From: Adiantum capillus-veneris
Lineage: Eukaryota > Streptophyta > Polypodiopsida > Polypodiales > Pteridaceae
Assembly: GCA_014529385.2 (NCBI GenBank)
Contig: CM043967.1
Location: 87,779,278-87,843,277, forward strand
Direction of reading: 5' to 3'
DNA length: 64,000 bases
In this document: one piece after another, positions 34,004-45,600 of the stretch
How positions within the stretch are numbered: the stretch's first letter is position 1
Layout of the letters: every line of letters begins with the position of its first letter
Made by a program: the position numbers and the translations under genes
Notes under the pieces: model-generated
The model's input: only the letters and a program-made list of their open reading frames with translations
Database searches by the model: none
Told to the model about the DNA's origin: nothing

Positions 34004-34245
34004 CGTAATATAATCATCACTATACTCACATATGTGCGAATACTACCAATCTCCTTGTATCCATATATAGAATGGTGAATGACAACCACTCGTCTCACTA
34101 TCTCCAAATCGTAAACGCGAACATAGCGCTCAATCCACCCAATTGTGGAATCACCAATAATATAATTTCACCGTCTTAGAAAAGTTTCAATAAGTAGAAG
34201 CCAAAATAAACATAAATGTGAACAACTATTAACTTTAACAAATAC

Positions 34246-34653
34246 GTGCCATAGAGGCCATCACCAATAACCATCCCAAGTCTTCCAAAGTAGATGCTGC
34301 CAAAGCAATCCCATAGCGCACATGGTCCTCAAAAACAAAATCCCACGTGGGACAAGGATCGTCACCACCTTGAGTGCCTCCAAATGGCAAGTCAAGGAAA
34401 ATGAAGTCAGCTGCCCAATCCATAGCTTTTCCACTCTTTGTATAATTAACCCCTGAAGGCTTATTTTGCTTGATGAACTCGTGCACACTATAGAAGGTAT
34501 CATTTTTTCTTCCTCCCGCAAAATCCTTCCCAATGATGATGTAATCACCAACCACTACAATGCTTTTGGGATTCTTAACATGAGGCGTGTACCCCAAACA
34601 ATGCGCTGCAAGATAAATAAATTGTGTAGTCCTTTTGGAAAGCCTCTTTTGAC
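34246..34653 (-). pseudogene. Methyltransferase exon with DLPF (motif IV-like) site
   Basis: An open exon of 135 codons. It contains a strand-rich segment (SIVVVGDYIIIG), then MDWAADFIFLDLPFGGTQGG, which aligns with the D-P-P-Y-G target-base pocket of N6-adenine/N4-cytosine methyltransferases but reads D-L-P-F-G. A helix and strand follow (ALAASTLEDLGWLLVMAS), as after motif IV in that fold. The Pro-to-Leu change would probably impair or alter catalysis. It may be lineage-specific or mutational. The acceptor AG lies two bases from a transposon target site. Confidence 0.55.
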
Positions 34654-34659
34654 CTTTAA

Positions 34660-35998
34660 CACTAGAATGGTAACAGGACACTTTTATGTCCTTGGACACT
34701 TTTGTGTCCTGTTAAGTGACCATTTTGCTTGAATTATTTGCAGAGTATGAAAATGAGTTTCTAGATTGTATATATCCACAAAGTTGCCTTATGAGCTGAA
34801 AAAGACTTAGCATTTTTTTTTGAGTATCGATCTCACCATTAACCTTACTCTTGCACAACATTTTTGAACCTAAACGGTGTGAAAAAACGGGTCTTGTTTT
34901 TGGCTTTTTTCCAATTTGTGGCAACTATACCACTCTAAAATTCATGTTTGTGAGGTTTAGATGGCTAGAGGTTAGGCCTTCATAGTTCTCAACATGTTTT
35001 GATGCTTCTAGGGAGAGCTAAGTGTTAAAATTGAAAGTTATGACCAATTTACAAGAATTGCATAATCCTGTTTTTTGGGCAAAATTAGCACTTTTATGAT
35101 TTTTTTGGTGGCTTTCTTGATATCAAAATTCAATTTTGATTGTGTAAGTGTAATGTATAACATAAAGCTAATATTCCTTGAGTTTTGGGGGACCTAATAT
35201 GCTATATAGCATAGTATATGATGATGGTTGAATTTTTTGATTGTTGAAGAATACGATACATTTTAGAGTAGCAAGTATAACTTTCTCAATATTGCTACTT
35301 TCTTAGGCCAATTGTGTGTAATTTGTAGGTAGTGACCATATCTAATCATAGACTATAAACTTGGCTAGATATTGACTAGTTTCTATGGGTTTCTAGAGGT
35401 CATAATGCTAAACCCAGTTTTTTCATGTTTGTTGTATTTAGCACTTTATCATTTCCCCCAAGGTTCCAATTGTAAGAGATCCATTATCCTTTTGACATGC
35501 TCCATGGCTCCTTTTGAATCCAGAGGCCCAAAGGGAACTAAGAAAACATGTATATAGTATCTGTATTGAGCGTGACTATAGAAACTTTGATGATAGGTCC
35601 GCAGAATGGAAAAAATGCAACTTTTTTGTACCTATTTTTTTTGCCCAAAAAACAATTAGTGAGGTAAAAGCAACCATATGTTTTGGTCACCAACCCATTG
35701 AAGTTAACGGGGCATTCTATCTCATGTCCTACAAAAATCTCCACTCTTATTTATATGCAATCAACCGTAAGAAATTGTTGTTTTGGGCAAAATGCACTGG
35801 TCCATCAACTTTGGAGGCTTGTAGTGACCAAGGGATGAGAAAAATTACAAGTTTCTCATTTTTTCCATATGTAGTACTTATTGAACTATAAGCTCATGAA
35901 AGGATTTTTCAAAATGAGTGGATCTACTATGGTTTTCGAATTTTTTCCCAAAACCCTGAAAGGATACTTTTATGTCGTGTTAGGTTACCATTCTAGTG
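34660..35998. mobile_element. 1.34-kb DNA transposon, TTAA target duplication, CACTAG inverted ends
   Basis: The left end reads CACTAGAATGGTAAC (34660-34674) and the right end its exact inverse (35984-35998). TTAA flanks both (34656-34659 and 35999-36002). The left subterminal region has two copies of GGACACTTTTRTGTCC, itself a hairpin, and the right end has a degenerate copy. A 125-codon open frame (35514-35891, +) has no recognisable domain, so the element looks non-autonomous. TTAA duplication is typical of piggyBac; the CACTA-like tip recalls CACTA elements, which normally make 3-bp duplications. Superfamily unresolved. Confidence 0.75.
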
Positions 35999-36065
35999 TT
36001 AAGAGAATTCCCTTCAGGATCACAAGAGCATGATATCAATAAGGTTTTCCTCTCAAAACACATAT

Positions 36066-36077
36066 GGATAAGAGAAT

Positions 36078-36145
<68 letters not shown>

Positions 36146-36270
36146 TCTGTGTATGTGTGCACACTCGCACACATGAATGCAGACATCACGTGGATACGTG
36201 AGAGACATACACACATAGACTAATGTATGCAGAAACATGATATGTGTATATATATATATATATAAAAGTA
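36066..36270. repeat. (GA)n and (TA)n microsatellites in intron
   Basis: A GA tract at about 36078-36142 and a TA tract at about 36248-36263, separated by sequence rich in CACACA and ACATAC. Confidence 0.9.
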
Positions 36271-36414
36271 CTTACATGCATACAGAGACATTTATATATG
36301 TATGTATACATACACAAGTAAGTAGGTATATATGTGTGTGAGTGCATGTGTATATAAACACTATTAAAATATTTACTAAAGAATCAAAATAGATGTGGAT
36401 CTTGGAATTCAAAC

Positions 36415-38116
36415 CTTGAGTGCAATCCTCTGTTTCCAAGTCTTCCATATGATGAGAAATATCAAAGGACTTTTGGCTTTCAACATCAATCCTTTGTTTC
36501 TCAACATGCTTCTCTTTTTGTTTATCTACACAACATTAGAATAAAGAACAAAACATTATTGAACACAAACAAATCATATTTACATTTTTAAAAAACAAGG
36601 CAAATTACAAGACATAATACATGATTCAAAACATCACTTATACAACTCTTTCTTTGGTCCACTTCTTCTTTTGGAACCATTGTTGATATTTGTGAATAGA
36701 GCTCCTTCTCTCTATTCAATACATGACCTCCTTCAAGATCTATCCACCATGGACAATTGTCAAGCTCCCATCATGTACATTGATGCATAGCACGTGGGTA
36801 CATACAAGTCTCTTCATTTAGGGTCAAAAGCCATTGCTTTGCCCTAACTGGAATACTTGGCACATGACCTTTTTCTTGCAAGCAAACAAAGTACCTGCCA
36901 TGGACAATGAAACAATTATCAAAAACATGATTTTATCTTCATTATGAAATTAAAGTAACTATCAAGTAAATTCATTCACACATCTTCACCTAAAAAGTAG
37001 CCTCATAGAGGCTTTCAATATCATATCCTCTTTCTTGACAGGTCTATCATTGCTCTTTTTCTCCTTTGGCTCTCCTCAAACCTCAAGAGGAAACAAATGT
37101 GTCCTCATCTCTATCTTCACCTCTTCATAGTAGTCAAATAGAGAGAGATCAAGAGGCACAATCACCCCTCCCGGCACATCCATAAAATCGACCAGCACCT
37201 CCCTAGCTTTATGGTATATCTTCTCAAGCACAACTTCTCTTCTAAGCCAACTTTAAGAAAAAAACATAATTTCATGTATTATTTTTGTTAGCCTATAAAC
37301 CATGCAATGTATACGATCATAAAAAATTGTTAGGAACTCACTGTCTATAAAGATGATCCCCTCGTGCAAGACCATACGTCATAGATCTTGTGGCTTTGTT
37401 TGCCTCCAACAAAGTCAGCCGAAAGATTTTTTACTCCATTTGAACATCACATAAAGCCAAAAATTCAATTTCTCAAGCGTTGAAAATCTTTTGGGCCCCC
37501 ATTTGAGAGACCATACCTTTGACCGCCAAGTATCTCCATGCTTGGGATCGACAATATTAACGATCTAAAATTAACTTAGTGAATTCAATAATTTATCTAA
37601 ACAAAGTAAATACACACACAGTTGTTCATTGAGAACGGCTCGCCTTTCCAATCCTATCACCATATCTTGAAGCCAACTCGTCATTCTCCTTCTCTTCAAG
37701 CAATTTAAAATCTTCATCTGACATTTTCGGTCTTGCATCTTCAACCTTCTTGTTTAATGCTTTACTTATTTGCACCTAGAAAAATAAGGGAAGGAGTCGA
37801 ATCCATTGTGAGAACCTTACATTAAGGGAAGGAGTCGAATCCATTGTGAGAACCTTACATTAAGGAATACTAAATTCATGCTAGAAATATATACTACATA
37901 AAACTTACATTAAAAACTAGCTTTCCGAGATATCTACGTGTGAGGGGATACCAGGGCTCAACACCTTTGGTACTCTTCTTTCTGATACGTGAAATCAACA
38001 TTCTATCTCTCTCAGGTAGGTCTTTGAGGTACTCCCCATGATCAGCAGAACAAATATTTTCACAATTTACTAGTTCATCCCTCAAGGTTGTGGTCACCAA
38101 GGCATGTGTATTCAAA
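36415..38116 (-). pseudogene. Middle exons of the ParB-methyltransferase gene
   Basis: Six blocks (ends given in the parent entry) encode a mainly helical, charged region: NTHALVTTTLRDELVNC, RKKSTKGVEPWYPLTRRYLG, MSDEDFKLLEEKENDELASR, LTLLEANKATRSMTYGLARG, VVLEKIYHKAREVLVDFMD and FVCLQEKGHVPSIPVRAKQW. Phase is conserved across every intron in this set if a single-base loss near 37430 is allowed for. I recognise no domain. It links the ParB-like part to the catalytic part. Confidence 0.55.
37785..37860. repeat. 38-bp tandem duplication at an intron 3' end
   Basis: TAAGGGAAGGAGTCGAATCC and the next 18 bases occur twice in tandem (37785-37822 and 37823-37860), close to the acceptor of the exon at 37775. 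Confidence 0.9.
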
Positions 38117-38203
38117 CTACATGTTCATAAGCAAGATAAATTCACATAAACATAAATAAACTTGAGAAGTATAATAACTAAACAGAGGAAGAAGGGGACT
38201 CAC

Positions 38204-38968
38204 TAGTTCATCCTCTATAAACTTGTAAGAAGGGCAATCTCACCAACCCTAGTAGGGTCAATAATAGTACAAAGCACACGAAAATGCTTCACTTTTGTTT
38301 CTTTGAAGCATTATTTAATAGCAGATGTCCATGCCACTGTACGGTGGTTGCCTTCCCAAACATAAAACATGTGACCCATTAGTTCCTGAAGTTCCGGTTT
38401 AAGAATGAGGTCATCTTCAAACTCTTTGTTAACCTCATGCCAAATAGGATCCCAATCTCTATGTATTGATTCATCCACAATTGAAACTTCTTTGTTCCTT
38501 GTCCAAATCGACACAATAAATGCTCCTTTCTCTACCACATAACCTTCTCTATCAAATGCTATTTTCAAGACCGAAAGATCATCACGAAGACCCCTAACCC
38601 TTGCATAAGGAATGAGTCTACAAAGAGGAATGGGTGGACAATGGTGACAGTTGAACATCCTTGTTTTCTGACGAATGTCCTCTCCCATGTTCATGTAATT
38701 ATTGTTCTCTTCATTGGATTGCTCTACAGATTGTACCTCTGGACTAACAACATAAGGGACAATCATCATACTTGCCTCTTGTTGAGCAATCCTTTCATCA
38801 AGTGGAACAACCCCTGAAGCATCCAAATTTTGGCTCTCAATATCTTCATCAACATCATTTTGCAATGAAGTGTCATCTTGACTCTCCTCTTGCATTGAGT
38901 CTACATTAAGTTGAGATGAACATCTGGTTTTCCTCAATCGCTTACAACCCCCAGCAACAGCCGAAGGA
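38204..38968 (-). pseudogene. ParB-like domain exon
   Basis: The exon is open for more than 200 codons. It has an acidic, Gln/Asp-rich N-terminal part, a CHHC-type cluster (NCHHCPPIP), and then a ParB/sulfiredoxin-like fold: IPYARVRGLRDDLSVLKI, FDREGYVV, FIVSIWTR and the signature FYVWEGNHRTVAW (compare G-x-R-x-x-A of ParB box II). Reading through a TAA at 38313-38311 gives a further matching strand (KHFRVLCTIIDP) before the donor GTGAGT at 38203-38198. ParB-like domains fused to DNA methyltransferases are common in phages and bacteria. The assignment rests on motif pattern, not on a database search. Confidence 0.6.
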
Positions 38969-39883
38969 CTGTAGAGAGACACAAGTAAAAAAGTCTTTGT
39001 TAAAAAAGCATCTCAAATTGAAAAAAACACCCTAAAAGTAGGCCGTGCCAACGCGCCATGTTTTTGGGGTGTTTTTTTGCAATTTGCAGGCCATTTATAC
39101 TGGCATTTATACATGTAGTTTCTACTAATCTGTTAACAAGCTATTGCATTTCAAACAGAGAGAAATTATATGACACGATCACCAATATAATCTAATATAT
39201 TATAGCTTTTATTATACTTTTATTATTATAGAAATGAACAGTTGCAGGCAACACTTGGCTTTCAATTGAATGCCGTTGAGATGCTAAAACTTTAGGATGC
39301 TAGTCTCGGGGCAGTCACTTATCAAAAGATCCCTATATCATGTGCGTTCAAGAGGTAATTAATATTACCCCAATATACATACTATACTTACACTGTGAGC
39401 CTATTTAAAAAACCCCCACCCCCCTCTAATGTATACATAAAAGTTTACATTTTTATACATTTTGGTCTTTTAATAATCCTCTCCGGTTAGCTCATCTGAT
39501 ATCATACACATTCTAAAAAGTGACCGCCCCGGGATGCTAGTCAACATGCCATACACCAACAGCAGTTGGAAAGCATTTCATTGTCCATTAGATTCTACAC
39601 AATTAGGCCCCGTGCATAATTAAGCAAAGGTAGATGAAAGTAACTCTGCTATCTGAAATGACTCAAGATATCATGAGCAAGCAACCGGAAGCCAACTTAC
39701 ATTTAAGGCAGCTAAAATCTTGAGGCCAGTCAACTAAAATCTGACATAGAATATCCTACTCTAAGCCATCAATAAAAACATGGACGAGAAGCCACTAAAA
39801 TCTTGCAGTCAGCTAAAATCTTGAGGCCAGTCAGCTAAAATGTGATACGAAAACCTCTAACTAGAATATCCATTCACGAATGA
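38969..39883. other. Non-coding stretch with one foldback element
   Basis: No gene is supported. It contains the foldback at 39014-39087, a C-run near 39411-39424, and a short repeat pair at about 39709-39741 and 39810-39842 (CTAAAATCTTGAGGCCAGTC). Confidence 0.4.
39014..39087. repeat. Foldback mini-element, copy 1
   Basis: AAATTGAAAAAAACACCC at the left pairs with GGGGTGTTTTTTTGCAATTT at the right, giving a stem of about 23 bp around the GC-rich core AGGCCGTGCCAACGCGCC. Confidence 0.75.
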
Positions 39884-40267
39884 ATGCTATGTGGAAAGGA
39901 ATTATGCAGCGAAAAGCATCTTCTTTGCATTTATTGGCAGCAATACCCTATTTTGAACACTGTAATGAAGATTGCAAGTCAAATAGAGGAGATCATGGAA
40001 GAGAGGGAGAGTCAAAACGAGGTCCAACAGGGGAGCGATTCTGAGTCAATAACCACCTTTACATTGGAGGATGATTCTGTAAAGGTTCCCTCCAATGCTA
40101 GGAGTTTTGGGGGCAGTCCAACAAAGCAAGTCCTCCAAAATTCAAACCCAACACATGATGCTTCATGGAAAGGCCTTGGGAGGAGGAATTCAAGGACGAT
40201 TGTCCAGAATGCAATTGTGGGTCAAGTCAATTCTTCAAAGAGTATGGAGAGCAGCAATCTTTCCTAG
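39884..40267 (+). CDS. Hypothetical 127-codon open frame, weak
   Basis: An uninterrupted plus-strand frame encoding a hydrophilic, Ser/Glu-rich protein (QIEEIMEERESQNEVQQ, then ITTFTLEDDSVKVPSNARS). No domain, promoter or partner exon is recognised. It could be an exon of a gene or a captured transposon segment, or chance. Low confidence. Confidence 0.2.
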   Translation: MLCGKELCSEKHLLCIYWQQYPILNTVMKIASQIEEIMEERESQNEVQQGSDSESITTFTLEDDSVKVPSNARSFGGSPTKQVLQNSNPTHDASWKGLGRRNSRTIVQNAIVGQVNSSKSMESSNLS

Positions 40268-40386
40268 CAAGTGCCTGCCAATCTGAGTGGTTCTTTGAAG
40301 GGTATTAGAGGAGGAAATTCCACTAAGAAAATGCAAGTGTATATAATGGGACACCTGAACAACCTCTCACCTCGATCGAAAAAACA

Positions 40387-40481
40387 GCCTGTATAAAAAA
40401 ACAAAATGCAAAAAAACACCCCAAAAACAGGCCGCGCCGGTGCACCCTGCTTTTGAGGTTTTTTTTTTGCATTTTGCAGGC
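40387..40481. repeat. Foldback mini-element, copy 2
   Basis: GCCTG...CAAAATGCAAAAAAACACC pairs with TTTTTTTTTTGCATTTTGCAGGC around the core AGGCCGCGCCGGTGCACC. Confidence 0.75.
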
Positions 40482-40499
40482 TAATACACTCGTGAGCCA

Positions 40500-41560
40500 A
40501 GACATTATGCAAGCCAAAACACTCACATGAGGCAACACTTGAATGGAGCTACCATTTCAATTAGGCTATCCTACAGTAGACCCACCCTTACAAATTCTAA
40601 TGTTTGTATTAACAATCTGTGCGTATGTGCTAAAGAGAGTACAAGGAAATAACTGCGTATTTGCTCCCCACCAAGTATCCCGAAAGATCACTCCATTGGT
40701 TGCCCACATTGCCCACAATGAAATAGCCTAGGTCTTCAAGGGCCTTCCTCTTACCCGATTTGTACAACACTGCTATTACACCTACATCCTCACTTTGCCT
40801 AATAAAAGCAAAAACAACAACAATCTCAGGAATTACTCAACACTTTTTCTAGTTACGGACAACGCAAAGCTACTTGCCCGTCCTAATCTGGGTTTTCAAC
40901 AATTGTTTACCTTCATCCAACATCAGGTCGCCCTTAAGATGCCTACAATATATCTCTATCAATAGAGAGACAAACGATGATCACTCAAAACAGGATCTGA
41001 TTGATCAGGAGGTGGAGAGTTTGAACACACAATCCAAAATCTAAAATTTTCCCCCCATTCTTGATCACACCAACTTCCCACCAAAAACCCTCTCAATCCA
41101 GAAAAAAATCGTCCAACAAACGTCCTCGACAATAAAAAACAATTATATTTTGTCCAGTTTGATATGACCTGCCCTAATTTTACATTTTCAAAATCTTCTC
41201 ACCCATACACCAAGTCCTTGCTTAGGTATTGTATAAGTAGGAAAGCAGTTTTATAACAAAAAGGTCTTCTCATTCATGGAACTCATTGTCACTATGGAAG
41301 CTGTCCTCTGCCACGGCTTCTGCTTGACCCTTTCCTTGCATGTACTGCTTATCTACGCTCCCCAAAATCGACAATTGTTGCATTTTCCAATCACTACTTG
41401 CGAATTGGAAATTTAACCTTAGTTATAAATGTAGAGCCCTCTTTGACACAGCCATTTCTATGAGGAAACGGAAAAATGGCTGCAACACGGAGCATGTTCT
41501 GTAGCACGATCACAGGGTCGAACCTTCCTTTCTTGGTCAGATAAGGGCAGCCCGGGGTTA
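40500..41560. other. Non-coding stretch
   Basis: No convincing coding sequence. Small open frames lack domains, and nothing repeat-like was noted beyond AT-richness. Confidence 0.35.
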
Positions 41561-41567
41561 CTAACCA

Positions 41568-41573
<6 letters not shown>

Positions 41574-41657
<84 letters not shown>
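41574..41657. repeat. (CT)n microsatellite, about 84 bp
   Basis: An uninterrupted CT tract. Open frames across it (Arg/Glu repeats on the minus strand) are artefacts. Confidence 0.97.
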
Positions 41658-41660
<3 letters not shown>

Positions 41661-41814
41661 ATAGCATCAAGCCAAATTTCTGTAATACAAATTTGAAAAT
41701 CTGAACCAAACGTTGTCTCAAATGCTTGAATCGACCCAAACACTGAAAACTAAAACCGCTCAAGTTTTGCATTAAGAAATACTTGCAGATGCGCAACCCA
41801 AAAGGAAAACAAAA

Positions 41815-41880
41815 TTTCAAAAAACACCCCAAAAGAAGGGCACGCCGGTGCAGCCTATATTTGAGGTGTTTTTTTGAGCA
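41815..41880. repeat. Foldback mini-element, copy 3
   Basis: TTCAAAAAACACCCC (left) pairs with GAGGTGTTTTTTTGA (right) around the core AGGGCACGCCGGTGCAGCC. Confidence 0.7.
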
Positions 41881-42187
41881 TGGCGCAGCCAGTGGAGAAG
41901 AGATATGTACCTCTGAGGCTTTGTCGTTTTTTTTTATTTGTTCATCTTCACTCTATTCTTGAGAGAGGGCCTTGCAATGAGAATGTTCTAAGCAGGCGTA
42001 CCACATTTAGATTGTTATTTATTGAGTGTTTTTCAAGTCTCTAATTTATATAAGGTATTCAAATCAATATTAGTCCCTCTGTAATTTCATTATGTGAAGA
42101 TTTCCCACTCTCTTTTCTCTCTCCTCCCTTTGTTGGGAATAGTCCACCTTTATGGGCAGGCCTTTTCTAGAGTGAGAGATGGAGAAC

Positions 42188-42271
<84 letters not shown>
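42188..42271. repeat. (GA)n microsatellite, about 84 bp
   Basis: An uninterrupted GA tract about 380 bp upstream of the transposase pseudogene. Confidence 0.97.
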
Positions 42272-42276
<5 letters not shown>

Positions 42277-42652
42277 AGTCTGTAGCCTTCTTTTGTTTAG
42301 CATTATTTTTATGATGGCAAGATTTAGTGCATCAAATTTTTAAAATTATGTGATCATTCATAAAATAGAGGTGCATTCATGACGGTTTCACTAGAATTCC
42401 CCTTCAGTTGGTTCAACGCACTGTTTTTATTGTCGTCCCGTTTCGACATATCACCAGCTTGTTTCTACAATCACTTGTTTTTGAACCTATTTTTGCAATC
42501 ACCTGCCTGTATCTGCAATCACCTATCACCTACCGGTTTTTTCTTGTTTCTGCAATCATCTTGTTTCTACCCATATCAACCATGAGTAGATTCATCACCA
42601 TCTATGGTCCTTCTCCAAGACATAATTAAGTGTTGATTTTCAAAGCAGGTTT

Positions 42653-45600
42653 GTGGAAATCAAGCTTAATCTTGTTGAGGAGTATTTTGACTTAGAAGGG
42701 GTGCCTTTTTCACTTAAGCCTTTGTCACTCAGCCATGAACATTTAAAGTTTGAGATTGTTCTACTCTCCACTGGTGAAGAAGGATTTATTCTTGATGCAG
42801 AAATACATCGATTCTATAAGATTTTTATTGATATTGCTCTACATGAGACTCCTACTTCTGTTGAGTTCATTCCTACTGAAACACCAAAAACTCACAGTGT
42901 CATTGATATGATTAAACAGCTTCCCTTAAATAGTAGCTTGCATGTCGCTATGCAAAGTGCTACAAAGATTGTTAAAGTTGAAGAACTGCCCAAAGTTTAC
43001 GATGGGTACATTGCATTTGAGCTCCCGCCTTGTGAAGAGAAGTCAACAATGCATGGAATGGAGCCGAAGTATGATGGTCACTCTTGGATGGAGTACGTCA
43101 CATGCAGCTCAGATTGTTTTGATGGTCTTGTGCGCTTGAGTCGTTGTCTTGGACACCTTCGGTGCATCAATATTGATTGTCCTCACTACTTGAGACTACA
43201 TTATCAAAATGAAACACACTGGAAAGGAAGAATGAAACAAATTTGTCATGTTGTTCTTGTAGGGCTTCAACATGGTAATATAGTTTGCAAGCACTGCTCA
43301 CAAATGCCTGAGTGTGTGTATTTGTGTCATGCAATAATTTACTATTGTGTGCCTAGTGATCATTTCAACACTACAAGATGTGTGATTCATCTGGGTAATC
43401 ATAAGCACCCTTATGAAGAGGGTGTGAGCAGAGCCATTGAAAAACAAATAGAGGAGAAGGTTGCAGCACGTGCAAAGCTAAATCCTTTCACTACTCCAAA
43501 ACAACTGGAGGGTGCCGTTACTCAAGATCTTATATATTTTGGACATGCTAATGAAAGACAATCAAGAGGGGAACTCAAAGATTGGAGAGGATGAACTTGC
43601 AGACATTCTTGAGTATGCCACTCCTTTCTCAAATAAAAGGAGGATAGGAAGATGTTTAGAGTATGCCAAAAGAGAGAAGAATATCACTGCAACGGGACTT
43701 GAAGTTGTGTTAAACTTGAAGAATCGTTGCCGCTACCCTTTCATACACAGTGTGTTGTTCCCAGGGCAGTTAAGTGACAAACATCAACCACATGTTTTTA
43801 AAATGTCAATTAGGGGACCTAGTAGTGGACTTGATTTGATTAATAGAATGAGACTTGGTGGAAACTTGCAAGAAATATGGGTTCATTTTGATCACATACA
43901 TAGATTTTCTGGCTGGCCCACAATGACTGCACATGTATATGACCCTTATGTGTGTTCTCTTTTGACTATTGCCACATGTGAGTTCAAGGTCCAGGATCGC
44001 TTTGCTCAAACTGAGTTTTGGAAAATGTTGAATTCTATGGTTCATGAAAATGGTTTTGAGAAACGAGAGTTTCGTGGATTCATGGCAGACGAGGCAAATG
44101 CAAATTGGCTTGCAGTGCGTGCAGTTTACTTTGGTGGGCCAAAAAAAAGGTACGTGAAAAAGAGAGGAGTTGTACTTTCCATTGGGAGCAGAGCATGGTT
44201 CACCACACACGTAAGTGTATCCGTCCTTCATTTCAGAAGGAGCATAAATCCTTGTGTCGAAAATGGCAAAATGCACCATTTGATGTGGCTGCAGACAACT
44301 ACAAGAGACAACTACAAGAATGAAATTAGAAAATTTTGGCACGTAGGTCATGCAATCAAGGATGAGATACCATCATTGGAAACTTGGCTTGCTTGGTGGG
44401 ATGTGAGAGCATTCCACTGGGGATCTTGGTTTGTTATTCAAGATGAGTCAGGTGTTTTTGTGCCCACTACTAATCTAGCAGAGGCTAAACATGCAAGTAT
44501 GCATGCTAGAGTTGGTTTTAAAAGCCAGATATCCCTTTGTGAGGCCACATGATTTGACATGTCGATGGCTATTTTTGCAAAGTGTGAAGTGTAATGCATA
44601 CTTGAAAGGTATTCATGCTGGAACAGGCCCTGGAATACAAGATATGGCAGAGAGATTCAGTAGTCAAAATGCAAGCCGGACATTGAATAGAAAACTAGCA
44701 GACCTTGCTCATTCATCTATAGTTGAAATGGGGATTCAGTCTCCAGAGATGCAACATTCTGCAATGGGTAAACGGAGTGTGCGTGCAAAGTGACCGTTGC
44801 AGGTTGATCCAAGAGAGATCCTTGAAGAAGATAGTCATAGGCTAGAATTTGTAACTGTTACTGAGGGTCATAGTTACAAAAATAAACCAGAAGGTGAGAG
44901 AAAAGGAGAATATGTGAAGAGGAGTATTCCAAAGACAGTGTGGGCTATCAGAAGAACCAAACCAGGAAAGAAAATGACTTGTTTTGGAAGATTACCAGGG
45001 CAAAGTGGAAGGTGTGAAGCATATAGTAATGCAGGGATTGATAATAGCAAAGATGGAGTACCTACACCTTGCTTTTGGGGTCGAAGGAAGTATCCTGGAG
45101 GTCTTGTGGGTGGGTTTATTTGGTTTTGTAACTCATCCCCAACACACTCTTGGGAGGTTGATGAGGACCATGCTTGATTGGCCCTGCTCCAGGAGTGTGG
45201 CAAGTGGATGAGGGAACTTTGTTGCAACCACAAGAGGTACAAATCCTTGAGGAAAATGGATTTTCACTTGAATCAGGTAAAAGCTCAATCAGATAAACTA
45301 CAGCAAATGCAACATCGACCTCTTTGCAAGCGCTTATTTCTTTTCGGCCAAAATTTAGAGACGGTAAGCCTGTTAAGTGGAGAGCAAATTTGACCAAAGA
45401 GTTCCAGGTTAGAATTCAGAAAGTAAGAACCTTGTCTACGCAATTGGCTCGTGAGGCCATTGTTTTATTCAATGAGTCTCATATTTTCTACATAAGTACT
45501 GAAGGCTCGCAAGCATTAGGTGTCAACTACTCAGTGACTCTGAGCGAGTTTCCTCCTTGCACGTGTGAGGGATTTCTGAAAAGAGAAAGCAAACGCTTGA

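Larger units (their letters stand above)
32612..38968 (-). pseudogene. Multi-exon ParB-like / amino-DNA-methyltransferase gene, decayed
   Basis: Eleven exon-like blocks on the minus strand join at GT-AG (once GC-AG) sites: 38968-38204, 38116-37909, 37775-37644, 37564-37342, 37250-36990, 36894-36644, 36525-36415, 34653-34246, 34174-34030, 33671-33214 and 32738-32612. Codon phase matches at all joins except block 8 to 9. The predicted product has a ParB-like domain, a helical middle region, then a methyltransferase with the target-base motif (DLPFGG) before the AdoMet motif (IEMGCGTAP), the order of beta-class N4C/N6A enzymes. Lesions are a TAA (38313-38311), a TAG (38217-38215), TGAs near 37078, 36773, 34170 and 33637, and a one-base loss near 37430. 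The first exon may be further upstream, because 38968 follows an acceptor. The function of an intact relative would be DNA base methylation; this copy is probably dead. Confidence 0.65.

Noticed and set aside
34235-34699. A standalone protein gene starting at 34699
   Set aside because: The first codons lie inside the transposon inverted repeat. The splice acceptor at 34654 and the phase match to the exon at 36415 support an internal exon instead.
38311-38982. A complete single-exon ParB-like gene starting at 38982
   Set aside because: The start would be GTG, and a pyrimidine-rich tract ending CTACAG directly precedes 38968, indicating an internal exon. The reading frame also continues beyond the TAA to a good donor site.
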